From the NCBI RefSeq assembly GCF_036227125.1, contig NZ_CP109435.1:744001-808000 (forward strand): a stretch of 64,000 nt of DNA. Direction: 5' to 3'. The DNA is from Streptomyces sp. NBC_01485. Lineage in GTDB: Bacteria > Actinomycetota > Actinomycetes > Streptomycetales > Streptomycetaceae. The translations under genes and the position numbers were made by a program. Positions within the stretch are counted from its first letter, which is position 1. Each line of letters starts with the position of its first letter. The notes beneath the pieces are model-generated. The model did no database searches. It worked only from the letters and a program-made list of their open reading frames with translations, and was not told the DNA's origin. Of this stretch, positions 42,731 to 50,834 are shown piece after piece.

Positions 42731-43522
42731 ATGTGCCCGCGCAGCGCCTCGGTCAATGAAGAATTGCGGCGGCGTTCCCGGGAGCGGCTTCTGCAGGCGG
42801 CGGTGGAGCTCGTGAGCGAGCGCGGGTACGAGGCGACGACCCTCGCCGACATCGCGGACCGGGCCGGTTCGGCGCGCGGTCTGGTGTCGTACTACTTCCC
42901 CGGCAAGCGGCAGCTCGTGCAGTCGGCCGTGCACCGGCTGATGCACCGCACGCTGGAGGAGGCGCTGGAGCGGGAGCCGTACACCGAGGACGGCCGGGAG
43001 CGGATGGCGCGGGCCATCGACGCGATCATGGGGCTGGCCCGGGACCGTACGGTGCTGATGCGCCAGCACATGGCGGGGCTGTTGCAGGCCGAGGGCTTCG
43101 TGCAGTGTCCGGAGCAGCAGCGGCTGGCCGAGCTGCTGCGGGACACCGCGGCCCGGCACGGGTCGCAGGACCTCGACCACGACTACCCGATGCTGCGCTC
43201 CCAACTGATGGGCGCCGTCTACGCGTTGGTGCTGCCGAACGTGCCCCTGCCGTACACGACCCTGCGCGCCGAACTGTTCGCGCGCTACCGGCTCGACTGG
43301 GAGCAGGGGGTCCCGCCGGACGCCGAGGCGCCCGGCGGGAGAGGTGACACGGACACCGATCTGTCGCGCTTCTTCGCGACCGACCCGCCGGCCGGAGATC
43401 AGCCCCCACGGGACCGGCCTCACGCGGATCAGCCTCACGCGGATCAGCCTCCCGGAGATCGGCCTCCCGGGGATCGGCCCCCGGGGATCAGTCGAAGTAA
43501 TCCGGCTGGGTCTGGACGTTGA
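42731..43522 (+). CDS. TetR family regulator with repetitive C-terminal tail
   Basis: A 263-residue regulator. The helix-turn-helix is TTLADIADRAGSARGLVSYY, and the ligand domain runs to about residue 205. The last 45 residues are a low-complexity repeat (DQPHADQPPGDRPPGDRP) made of 15-base units, and its final 35 bases overlap the 3' end of the convergent LVIVD gene. AGGAG precedes the ATG, and an operator overlaps the -10. Target genes are unknown. The tail looks like a recent repeat expansion past the original stop. Confidence 0.85.
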   Translation: MCPRSASVNEELRRRSRERLLQAAVELVSERGYEATTLADIADRAGSARGLVSYYFPGKRQLVQSAVHRLMHRTLEEALEREPYTEDGRERMARAIDAIMGLARDRTVLMRQHMAGLLQAEGFVQCPEQQRLAELLRDTAARHGSQDLDHDYPMLRSQLMGAVYALVLPNVPLPYTTLRAELFARYRLDWEQGVPPDAEAPGGRGDTDTDLSRFFATDPPAGDQPPRDRPHADQPHADQPPGDRPPGDRPPGISRSNPAGSGR

Positions 43523-44990
43523 GCTCGCGCAGATGGACCCGCTTCGCCGGATCCGTGCGCCGGTCGCTGAGCTTCAGCACGTCGAAGCCCTTGGCTATGT
43601 CGTTGGAGTAGATGTAGCCGTTGTAGTAGTACGCCGACCAGGAGCCGCCGACCTGCAGCGTGTCCGTGCTCAGCGGACCGCGCTCGAAGTAGGCGATCTC
43701 CTTCGGCTTCGACGAGTCGGTGAAGTCCCAGACGGAGACGCCGCCTTGGTACCAGGCCTGGACCATGATGTCCTTGCCCTTGACCGGGATCAGCGAGCCG
43801 TTGTGGGCGACGCAGTTCTCCGTGTCGGCCTGGTGGCGGGGGATCTTGTAGTAGTTGCGGAAGACGAGCTTGCGCTTGTCGCCCTTGCCGACGATGTCGT
43901 AGATGCCGTCGGCGCCGCGGTTCGGGCCGACGGCCGCGTTGCAGGTGGCCGCACCGCCGCCGCCCAGCTCATCGGTGAAGACGACCTTGTTCGCCTTCTG
44001 GTTGAAGGTCGCCGAGTGCCAGAACGCGAAGTTCACGTTGTCCTGGACCCGGTCGATGACCTTCGGGCGCTCCGGGTCCTTGATCGAGAACAGGATGCCG
44101 TCGCCCATGCAGGCGCCGGCCGCCAGTTCCTTCTCCGGCAGGACGGTGATGTCGTGGCAGCCGGTGGTCTTGGAGGCGCCGGGGTTCGTGGGAGTGCCGG
44201 GGTTGCCGCCGCCGTCCGGACCCTCACCCGGGAAGAGGACGGGGAAGCCCACGAGCGCGGCCTTCTCCGGCGCGTTGCGCGGCACCTTGATGACCGAGAT
44301 GCCGTCGTGCGGGGGCTGGCAGTCGGGGTAGGCGGCGTTCGGCGAGTACGAGGAGACGTAGACGTAGACGTTCTTGCGCTCGGGCACCAGGGTGTGGGTG
44401 TGCGAGCCGCAGGCGGTCTCCACGGCGGCGACGTACTTCGGGTTCGCCTTGTCGCTGATGTCGAAGACCTTCATGCCCTCCCAGGAGGACTTCTCGGTCA
44501 CCGGCTGCGTGGTGCTGTTGCAACTGCTGTCGCTGCGCGAGGAGTCGGTCGACAGGAAGAGCAGGTTGCCCGAGACGGAGATGTCGTTCTGCGAGCCGGG
44601 GCAGAGCACCTGGGCCACGGTCCTCGGGGACTTCGGGTTGCTGATGTCGAAGATGCGGAAGCCGTCGTAGTTGCCGGAGAAGGCGTACTTGCCCTGGAAG
44701 GCCAGGTCCGAGTTGGTGCCGGGCAGGGCATCCTTGGGGATGTTCGTCAGGTGATCGATGTTGGCGGAGTGGACGATCTCGTCCTTCCCGGGTATCTCGC
44801 CCTCGGCGATCGCCTCGGCCGCCTCGGCCTGGACGCCCTGGGACACCTCGCGCTGCACTGCCGGGCCGTCCCCCGGGTCCGGGGTCGCGACCGCCGGTGC
44901 CGCCGTCAGGAGCGTGGCCAGGAGTCCGGCGCCCGCGGCTGCGACTCCCAGCCGTCTGCGGCGTGTTCGGGGATCGTTCAACAGGGTCAC
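43488..44990 (-). CDS. secreted LVIVD repeat (beta-propeller) protein
   Basis: A 500-residue exported protein. The signal peptide (RRRRLGVAAAGAGLLATLL) ends near PAVA. At least four propeller-type repeats end in forms such as FRIFDISNPKSPRTV, MKVFDISDKANPKYV and VSVWDFTDSSKPKEI. No catalytic residue is obvious. The GTG at 44990 has GGAGGATG upstream. It is divergent from a DUF305 lipoprotein; this pairing recurs in Streptomyces (from memory) and suggests a joint extracellular role. Confidence 0.82.
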   Translation of the reverse strand: MTLLNDPRTRRRRLGVAAAGAGLLATLLTAAPAVATPDPGDGPAVQREVSQGVQAEAAEAIAEGEIPGKDEIVHSANIDHLTNIPKDALPGTNSDLAFQGKYAFSGNYDGFRIFDISNPKSPRTVAQVLCPGSQNDISVSGNLLFLSTDSSRSDSSCNSTTQPVTEKSSWEGMKVFDISDKANPKYVAAVETACGSHTHTLVPERKNVYVYVSSYSPNAAYPDCQPPHDGISVIKVPRNAPEKAALVGFPVLFPGEGPDGGGNPGTPTNPGASKTTGCHDITVLPEKELAAGACMGDGILFSIKDPERPKVIDRVQDNVNFAFWHSATFNQKANKVVFTDELGGGGAATCNAAVGPNRGADGIYDIVGKGDKRKLVFRNYYKIPRHQADTENCVAHNGSLIPVKGKDIMVQAWYQGGVSVWDFTDSSKPKEIAYFERGPLSTDTLQVGGSWSAYYYNGYIYSNDIAKGFDVLKLSDRRTDPAKRVHLRELNVQTQPDYFD

Positions 44991-45182
44991 TGCATCCTCC
45001 CTCGTCGCCGTTCGCACAGGAACGGTTCACGGTGCTCCGAAGTATCGTCTTCATCATGCACATATCAAGGGTTGGCAACGCACTCGTAACGAGTCTTTCT
45101 GCTCAACAGCTCGGCCAGTGATGCGAAGATCCCTACGAGCGCGGGACCCCCGTCCCCAACTCACCTGCCTCAGGAGGTCGTT

Positions 45183-45824
45183 GTGCTCGTCCGTCGCCGC
45201 GTGCCCCTCGCCGCAGCCTCGCTGCTGCTCGCACTCGCCCTCACGGGCTGCGACTCCGAGGAGGACACCAAGTCGGGTGCGGCAAGCGGGCCTTCGGTGA
45301 TCGCACCGGGCAAGCCGGGCGAGGCGAACCGGACCCTCTCCGCCCAGGACGCCGCCGAACAGCGCGTCGACGACGACACGCCCAACTCGGCCGATGTCTC
45401 GTACGCGCAGATGATGATCGAGCATCACACCCAGGCGCTGGAGATGGCCGAACTCGCCCCGAAACAGGCCGAGTCGACGACCGTCAAGGGGCTCGCGGCG
45501 CGGATCGGCGCCGGGCAGGGGCCGGAGATCGAGGCCATGAAGGCCTGGCTCACGACCTACGGCGAGGAGACGGCGAGCAGCGGGCACGCGCACACGGTGA
45601 TGCCCGGAATGGCGACCGAGGCACAGCTCACCAAGCTGCGCGCGGCGCGCGGCAAGGCGTTCGACGCGCTCTTCCTCACGCTGATGATCACCCACCACGA
45701 GGGCGCCCTCACCATGGCCGCGAAGGTCAAGGCGGAGGGCAACAACGTGCGGATCGAGGAGATGGCGGACGACGTGGTCGCGCAGCAGACGAGCGAGATC
45801 ACGCGGATGCGCGGAATGCAGTAG
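45183..45824 (+). CDS. DUF305 lipoprotein
   Basis: A 213-residue protein with signal peptide and lipobox LTGC, so it is anchored outside the membrane. The ferritin-like DUF305 helices carry MMIEHHTQALEMAELA and LMITHHEGALTMAAKV, whose paired histidines and methionines suggest metal, possibly copper, binding. AGGAGG precedes the GTG. It is divergent from the LVIVD protein gene 192 bases away. Confidence 0.85.
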   Translation: MLVRRRVPLAAASLLLALALTGCDSEEDTKSGAASGPSVIAPGKPGEANRTLSAQDAAEQRVDDDTPNSADVSYAQMMIEHHTQALEMAELAPKQAESTTVKGLAARIGAGQGPEIEAMKAWLTTYGEETASSGHAHTVMPGMATEAQLTKLRAARGKAFDALFLTLMITHHEGALTMAAKVKAEGNNVRIEEMADDVVAQQTSEITRMRGMQ

Positions 45825-45903
45825 CCCCCCTCCCCTTCCCAACTCCCCCCGGCCTCCCCGGCCTGCCCACAACAGACCGCGTCAGTGGCCGAGTCAGCGC
45901 CGC

Positions 45904-46008
45904 GTGTGACGTGGTGTCAGATACCCCGCGTCCCGCGCCTGCGCGATCAGTCTCAGCGACCGGCGTCGGCTGTGCCCGTCGCGCACATGACCGTCTCGCC
46001 GTCGTCGG
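45904..46008 (-). pseudogene. possible regulator C-terminus fragment
   Basis: The minus strand reads SRRRSLRLIAQARDAGYLTP then a stop, resembling the end of a helix-turn-helix protein of integrative elements. A preceding part appears in another frame. No start codon exists. The assignment is weak. Confidence 0.25.
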
Positions 46009-46076
46009 CCAGATCAGCTACGGGCCCCAGGGAGCGACTCACACCGTCGTCCTGGGGCCTTTCCATGCCCCGCTGA

Positions 46077-46400
46077 AGCTCAGGCGACGAGGACCGCTTC
46101 CGGGACGCTCTGACGCGCCCCTGCACGGCCGCCCGTGAGGCTGGCCGGAACTTCGCCTGGGACACGAAGACGGGCAAGGGACAGGGCCGTTTCATGCTGG
46201 TCCCCGCGTTCATGAAGCCCCGCGACGCGTACGACTTCTACCGCGGCCAGGATGTCGCCGAGACGGCCTTCCAGGCGGTCGAGTATCTCGCTCTGCACGT
46301 CGGGCCGTCATGCGCCTGCGGCCTGCAAGGAATGATCCGCTGCCGCTGGTGCGGCGGCGAGTACGAGCGTCACTGCCCCCTGCACGAGGAGGGCGCGCGG
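46077..46400 (+). pseudogene. unidentified integrative-element gene fragment
   Basis: After a stop at 46074 an open frame reads EAGRNFAWDTKTGKGQGRF, FMKPRDAYDFYRGQDVAETA and later CRWCGGEYERHCPLHE, which contains a small cysteine cluster. There is no start codon before the ATG at 46194 and no ribosome site. Coding character looks real, but the gene was not recognised. It lies next to recombinase sequence and is probably decayed mobile-element cargo. Confidence 0.4.
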
Positions 46401-46440
46401 GTACATCAGTGCCGTCCCACGACCTGGAGATCGGAGCACC

Positions 46441-46619
46441 ATGCAGGACGGAGCCGCACGAGGAGAAGAGGCCGGAGCCTGGCTCAGAGAGAACCTCAAG
46501 GACAAGCCCGACCCGAAGGTTCAGTATCGAATGGACGGCCCGTCCGGAGACGGACGACGCGGGCTTCGCCCGCTTCCTCTCCGCGCTGTTCACGCCTATC
46601 CCTGACGGACCGGAGGCAT
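46441..46619 (+). pseudogene. frameshifted small element-associated gene
   Basis: The ATG at 46441 follows GGAG and reads EEAGAWLRENLKDKPDPKVQ. After YRM the likely continuation DDAGFARFLSALFTPIPDG is in another frame, ending at 46619. One frameshift would restore a protein of about 58 residues. Small proteins of this kind often precede serine integrase genes in actinobacterial elements (from memory). Confidence 0.4.
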
Positions 46620-46701
46620 AGGATGCCCGCCACATGGGTGATCCCGGGAGCGTTTCTGAGGCCCTCCCGGGATCACGTCCGCCAGTCGCGAAGGAACTGA
46701 C

Positions 46702-47292
46702 ATGACCCAGGCTCTCATGAGCAGCATCGACGTAGTCCAGCGGGCCGTAACGGCCCAGCTCCGTGCCGTCAGCTACCTCCGGGTGTCGACAGAGGAGCAG
46801 ACCAAGGGCTACGGCATCGCCTACACCGACAAGAAGACGACGGCGCACATGCGGCGCAAGGGCTGGGCCCACGTCGGCACCTTCGCGGACGAAGGCGAAT
46901 CGGGCACGCTTCCCTGGCAGCAGCGCCCGGACGCGAAGCGCCTGATGGATCTGACGGACGAGCTGTGGGGGCAGGTCTCCCGGAGCATGCCGCCGTTCCA
47001 GGTGCGCAAGAACAGCCTGGACCCGCGAGCGGTCGTCGAAGCGGTTCTCTACAAGCTGCGCACGGGTACTGGTTGGGAATCCCTGCCGGACCGCTTCCCG
47101 GCGGGCCCGTCCGTACAGGCACGAGTGAAGGCGTGGATCAAGTCCGGCGCCTGGGTGCAGATGATGGAGCCGCTGCTCTCCCCGGACGCGAAGCGCTTCG
47201 AGCGCCCGCTTCTTCCCGCGCTCAAGGTGACCGGGGAGCTGGACCCGAACCTGTCCGTCTTGCTGGACGGGAGGCAACATTATGGATCTTGA
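46702..47292 (+). CDS. serine recombinase N-terminus fused to transposase-like domain
   Basis: A 196-residue open frame. Residues 20-80 match the start of large serine recombinases, with the nucleophile in AVSYLRVSTEEQTKGYGIA and the ending TFADEGESG, PDAKRLMD. From residue 82 it becomes LTDELWGQVSRSMPPFQVRK and AVLYKLRTGTGWESLPDRFP, the DUF4096-like DNA-binding domain of IS5-type transposases. The rest of the recombinase catalytic domain and its zinc and DNA-binding regions are absent, as are transposase DDE residues. It is most likely a chimera made by deletion and probably inactive. Confidence 0.55.
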   Translation: MTQALMSSIDVVQRAVTAQLRAVSYLRVSTEEQTKGYGIAYTDKKTTAHMRRKGWAHVGTFADEGESGTLPWQQRPDAKRLMDLTDELWGQVSRSMPPFQVRKNSLDPRAVVEAVLYKLRTGTGWESLPDRFPAGPSVQARVKAWIKSGAWVQMMEPLLSPDAKRFERPLLPALKVTGELDPNLSVLLDGRQHYGS

Positions 47293-47313
47293 TTCGGGGA
47301 AGCACTCGCGACG

Positions 47314-47922
47314 ATGACCGAGACGACCGGTGACCTCATCGCGGTCGGTGAGATGACAGGCCGCGAGATCGAGCCGCGCACCCTCTCCGACGGCCTGCGC
47401 GCGGACGGCCTGTCGACCGTCCTCGGCGGTGTCTTCAACACGTTCCCGTACACGGCGTACGCGCAGAACGTCGGCCTGGTGGGCATGACCCGGGTGCGCA
47501 GCCGCTGGGTCGTCGCCACCGCGGGCGGCATCCTCGTCCTGCTGGGCCTGCTGCCCAAGCTCGGCGCTGTGGTCGCGGCCGTTCCGGCACCGGTGCTGGG
47601 CGGTGCCGGGCTGGTCATGTTCGGGACGGTGGCCGCGAGCGGGCTGCGCACTCTGGCCGGCGTCGACTTCAAGGACAACCACAACCTGACGGTGGTCGCC
47701 GTCTCGGTCGCGATGGGCGTCCTGCCGGTCGGCGTGCCGACGATCTACGAGAAGTTCCCCGACTGGTTCCAGACAGTCATGAACAGCGGCATCAGCGCGG
47801 GCTGCGTCACAGCGATCACCCTCAACCTGCTTGTCAACCACCTTCCCTCGACGGCGGGTTCGGCACCGCAGCCGATCGCCCCGTCGGGCGGCCGGGTATG
47901 CCGACCGCCCTCGGAAACCTGA
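47314..47922 (+). pseudogene. C-terminal half of a nucleobase (NCS2) permease
   Basis: The frame from 47314 reads TETTGDLIAVGEMTGREI, FNTFPYTAYAQNVGLVGMT and VGVPTIYEKFPDWFQTVMNS, the second half of xanthine/uracil permeases of the NCS2 family. The family is about 450 residues; the first 240 or so, with half of the transmembrane helices, are missing upstream. The break lies within about 20 bases of the end of the recombinase chimera, so insertion and deletion by the element probably removed it. No ribosome site precedes the ATG. Confidence 0.75.
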
Positions 47923-47950
47923 GGCCCGCGGAACCTCACCCCGATCGTGG

Positions 47951-48030
47951 CCTCAACTCTTCGTGGCCTCAACTCTTCGTGGTCTCAACTCTTCGTAGTC
48001 TCAACTCTTCGTGGTCTCAACTCTTCGTGC
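47951..48030. repeat. five 16-base tandem repeats at a gene end
   Basis: The unit CTCAACTCTTCGTGGT (with minor changes) occurs five times head to tail. The last copy overlaps the stop of the CE1 esterase gene; on its strand each copy contains ACGAAGAGTTGA, a Thr-Lys-Ser-stop. The array arose by duplication of the gene's own 3' end. Confidence 0.85.
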
Positions 48031-49336
48031 AGGCGGCCCCGTTGAGGGTGAAGGCTCCCGGTGTCGCGCTGTTGCCCGTGTGGTTCGCCTGGTAGCCGAT
48101 GGTGACACTTGCGTTGGGGGCGAGCGTTGCGTTGTACGTCGCGTTCGTCGCCGTCACCGCTCCGGAGGCCGGTGCGTACGTGGCGCCCCAGCCGTTGGTG
48201 ATGGTCTGGCCGCTGGGCAGGGTGAAGCCGAGCTGCCAGCCGTTGACCGTGGTGGTGCCGGTGTTGGTGAGGGTCACGGAGGCGGTCAGACCGGTGCTCC
48301 AGGCGCTGGTCGTCGCGGTCACCCGGCAACTGCCGGGCTCGGGTTGCGGGGCCGGGCCCGAAGCGTCCAGGCCGAAGAAGGTCAGCGCGCGGGCCGCCAT
48401 GCCCCAGGCGTACAGGTTGTGGCCGACACCCTGCAGGCTGATGGCCTCCACCGGGGCCTGGTCACCCGTACCGCCGTACCGGGTGCGGGTCCAGCCGGAG
48501 GCGGGCGAGTCGGTGGCGGACGGGGTCTGGCTCACCCCCTGCACATTGGTCCACTGCTTGATCTCCTCGCCGAAGTTGGCGTAGCGCAGCACGTCGTCCT
48601 CGGTGCCGTGCCACACCTGCATGCGCGGCCGGGTCCCGGTGTAGCCGGGGTAGGCCCCGCGGACGAGGGCGCCCCACTCCTGAGCGGTGTGGATCACGGT
48701 GCCGCCGGAGCAGGCGCTGTTCCACTCGGAGCCGTCGGTGGTGGCGAAGCAGGCGAACGGCACGCCGGAGAAGGCCGCGCCGGCGGCGAACACGTCGGGG
48801 TAGTCGCCGAGCAGGACGTTGGTCATCATCGCCCCGGAGGAGATGCCGGTGGCGAAGACGCGGCTGGTGTCGGCCGCGTAGGCGGCGGTCACCCAGTCGA
48901 CCATCGACTTGATGCCGACGGGGTCGCTGCCGCCGCCGCGCGTGAGCGCCTGGGGTGAGGCGACGTCGAAGCACTTGCTGCTGCGCGTGACGGACGGGTA
49001 GACGATCACGAACCCGTACTGGTCGGCGAGTCGGGCGTATTCCGTGCCCGAGTACATGTCCGAGCCCGAGCCTCCGCACCAGTGCACGGCGACCAGGACG
49101 GCCGGGTGCGCAGTGACGGTGGCCGGTGCGTACACGTACATCTTGAGGTTGCTGGGGTTGGTGCCGAAGCCGGTGACCTCGGTGAGGGTGGAAGCGGGGA
49201 CCGGCGCGGCGGCCTGTGCCCGGGCGGACGCCTGTGGTCGGGCGGCGGCCGTGGGCGCGGCGAGGAGGGCGGCGGCTAGCAGGAGCAGCAGTGCGCCGCA
49301 CAACGAACGCAGCGCTCTCCCAGGTGAGTTGGACAC
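48017..49336 (-). CDS. secreted PHB depolymerase-family (CE1) esterase with CBM2
   Basis: A 439-residue exported enzyme. After a signal peptide comes an alpha/beta-hydrolase (about residues 50-320) with nucleophile serine in ATGISSGAMM, acid near WHGTEDDVL and histidine in GVGHNLYAWG. Relatives are acetylxylan or feruloyl esterases. A C-terminal CBM2 (CRVTATTSAWSTGLTASVTL, GWQLGFTLPSGQ) binds cellulose or xylan. The GTG has AAAGGGA upstream. It lies 81 bases after the GH62 gene on the same strand, consistent with joint arabinoxylan breakdown. Confidence 0.88.
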   Translation of the reverse strand: MSNSPGRALRSLCGALLLLLAAALLAAPTAAARPQASARAQAAAPVPASTLTEVTGFGTNPSNLKMYVYAPATVTAHPAVLVAVHWCGGSGSDMYSGTEYARLADQYGFVIVYPSVTRSSKCFDVASPQALTRGGGSDPVGIKSMVDWVTAAYAADTSRVFATGISSGAMMTNVLLGDYPDVFAAGAAFSGVPFACFATTDGSEWNSACSGGTVIHTAQEWGALVRGAYPGYTGTRPRMQVWHGTEDDVLRYANFGEEIKQWTNVQGVSQTPSATDSPASGWTRTRYGGTGDQAPVEAISLQGVGHNLYAWGMAARALTFFGLDASGPAPQPEPGSCRVTATTSAWSTGLTASVTLTNTGTTTVNGWQLGFTLPSGQTITNGWGATYAPASGAVTATNATYNATLAPNASVTIGYQANHTGNSATPGAFTLNGAACTKS

Positions 49337-49417
49337 GTGCTTGTCCCTTTCTGTAGCGGCTCGGGGGACGTCGTACGTGAGGTGCGTGTGAGCGTTGCGG
49401 GCGAGCGGGCTGACGTC

Positions 49418-50515
49418 TCAGCAGGTGGAGTTCGTCTGGGTCACCAGGGCGAGCCGCCAGGGGAGTTGGGAGTAGTCGCCGCTCGCGGCGGGGTCCATGC
49501 CCTGGTAGAGGAAGCGGAGCCGGCAGGGGTTGATGGTGAGCGTCTGGTCGACTCCGTCGCGGATCAGCTCGCCGTGACTGAAGTCCGTGGTCCAGGCCGG
49601 CTGACCGGCCGCGAAGGTGACGTTGTCGGACCGGAGGAAGGAGTTGGCCTCGGTGTCGGCGAGCGGGGTCCACGCGCCGCCGAGGCTGTCGGCGGTCCAG
49701 GCCCGGAAGTAGCGGCGCCAGTCGGAACCGGTGGCCAGCGCCTCGACCAGCATCAGGTACTTGCCGCTGTTGCCGAGGCGGTAGACGTTGCTCGCCTCGA
49801 AGAGGTCGAAGCGGTTGGGCTCGGACAGCACGATCGCGGTGTCGCGGAAGCCGTTCGGGAACTCGGCGCGGGTGGTGCGGGAGCGGTACTGGTGGCCGTT
49901 GTCGTCCGAGAAGAACAGGTAGCAGTCGGTACGGTCGCAGACGGTCCAGAAGTCCAGCCAGCCGCCGGTGCCCTTGTTGTCGAGGACGATCTGCGGCTCG
50001 GCGTCGAAGAAGTACTTCGGCGCGCTCCAACTGGCGGGGTTCGCGGGGTCCTTGGTGGTCGAGTAGGACGGCGGCCCGGTCTGGTAGACCATGTACCAGG
50101 TCTTCTGCGGTGCGAAGTAGAACACCTGGGGCGCGGCCGCGTACCGGTTGCCGATGTTCGGGTTTGCGTCGAGGAAGGTCTGCGGTGCGGCGGCGGCCTG
50201 CGACCAGTCGGTGAAGCTGGTGTGCCCCAGGCTCCACGCCCCGGCGGTGTTGGCGGTCGTGAAGTAGACGTGCCAGCGGTTCTTGTAGCGGAAGACCGTC
50301 GGGTCCTTCACGGAGACGATCGGGTGGGTGGCGTCCGGCTTGGGGCTGATCAGCGGCCCCGTCGAGGTCCAGGCGAAGGAGCCGGGAAGCGGCCCGGCCC
50401 GCTCCGGGGACGTGGTCGTCGCGCCGGCGGGACCCGGTGACAGAACCAGGCCGGCGACGGCGATCAGGAGCAGGACCAGCCCGGCGGTGAACGTACGCGT
50501 GCGCGGAGTCGGCAT
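49418..50515 (-). CDS. secreted GH62 alpha-L-arabinofuranosidase
   Basis: A 365-residue enzyme that removes arabinose side chains from xylan. A signal peptide (TFTAGLVLLLIAVAGLVL) ends near AGA. The five-bladed propeller has the catalytic-base region HPIVSVKDPTVFRYKNRWHV, then FSDDNGHQYRSRT and FEASNVYRLGNSGKYLMLVE. No carbohydrate-binding module is attached. GAGGGGCGAG precedes the ATG at 50515. A CebR-like box lies 72 bases upstream. It is transcribed with the CE1 esterase. Confidence 0.9.
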   Translation of the reverse strand: MPTPRTRTFTAGLVLLLIAVAGLVLSPGPAGATTTSPERAGPLPGSFAWTSTGPLISPKPDATHPIVSVKDPTVFRYKNRWHVYFTTANTAGAWSLGHTSFTDWSQAAAAPQTFLDANPNIGNRYAAAPQVFYFAPQKTWYMVYQTGPPSYSTTKDPANPASWSAPKYFFDAEPQIVLDNKGTGGWLDFWTVCDRTDCYLFFSDDNGHQYRSRTTRAEFPNGFRDTAIVLSEPNRFDLFEASNVYRLGNSGKYLMLVEALATGSDWRRYFRAWTADSLGGAWTPLADTEANSFLRSDNVTFAAGQPAWTTDFSHGELIRDGVDQTLTINPCRLRFLYQGMDPAASGDYSQLPWRLALVTQTNSTC

Positions 50516-50586
50516 CGACTCGCCCCTCTCTGACAGGTCATGAAGGGAAGCGTGCGCATCGCATGGTGGCATGCGCATGCCTGCCA

Positions 50587-50600
50587 TGGAAGCGCTCCCA
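50587..50600. promoter_or_regulatory. CebR-like operator upstream of GH62
   Basis: TGGAAGCGCTCCCA differs at one base from the CebR palindrome TGGGAGCGCTCCCA known from Streptomyces cellulose utilisation genes. It lies in the divergent region between GH62 and the pectate lyase. Cellobiose-type derepression is inferred. Confidence 0.65.
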
Positions 50601-50675
50601 CGCCAACTGCCCGGAAGCCCTTGCCGGTTGGCCGGAGCCTGGCAGGGGTGGCCGAATACGTTCTGCGCAAAGCGT

Positions 50676-50704
50676 TGACCAGAAAGCGCTTACCCTCTAC
50701 GTTC
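50676..50704 (+). promoter_or_regulatory. pectate lyase promoter with operator in its spacer
   Basis: TTGACC (50676-50681), 17 bases and TACGTT (50699-50704) form a good promoter. The spacer contains GAAAGCGCTTAC, built on a perfect AAGCGCTT palindrome of LacI-operator type, so a bound repressor would cover both hexamers. Confidence 0.65.
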
Positions 50705-50834
50705 CGTTCAGCAGTGTGACCGAGCCGCTTGCACTGACCCCCACAGAGGGCCGCACTGCCCGTGCATGACGTTCAGCAAGATGTACGTCATTCACATACG
50801 TGTCTCACTTCCCTCCCCGAAGGGACGCACCCGC

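Noticed and set aside
47951..48030. CRISPR-like array
   Set aside because: The 16-base units are directly adjacent with no spacers, and no cas genes are nearby.
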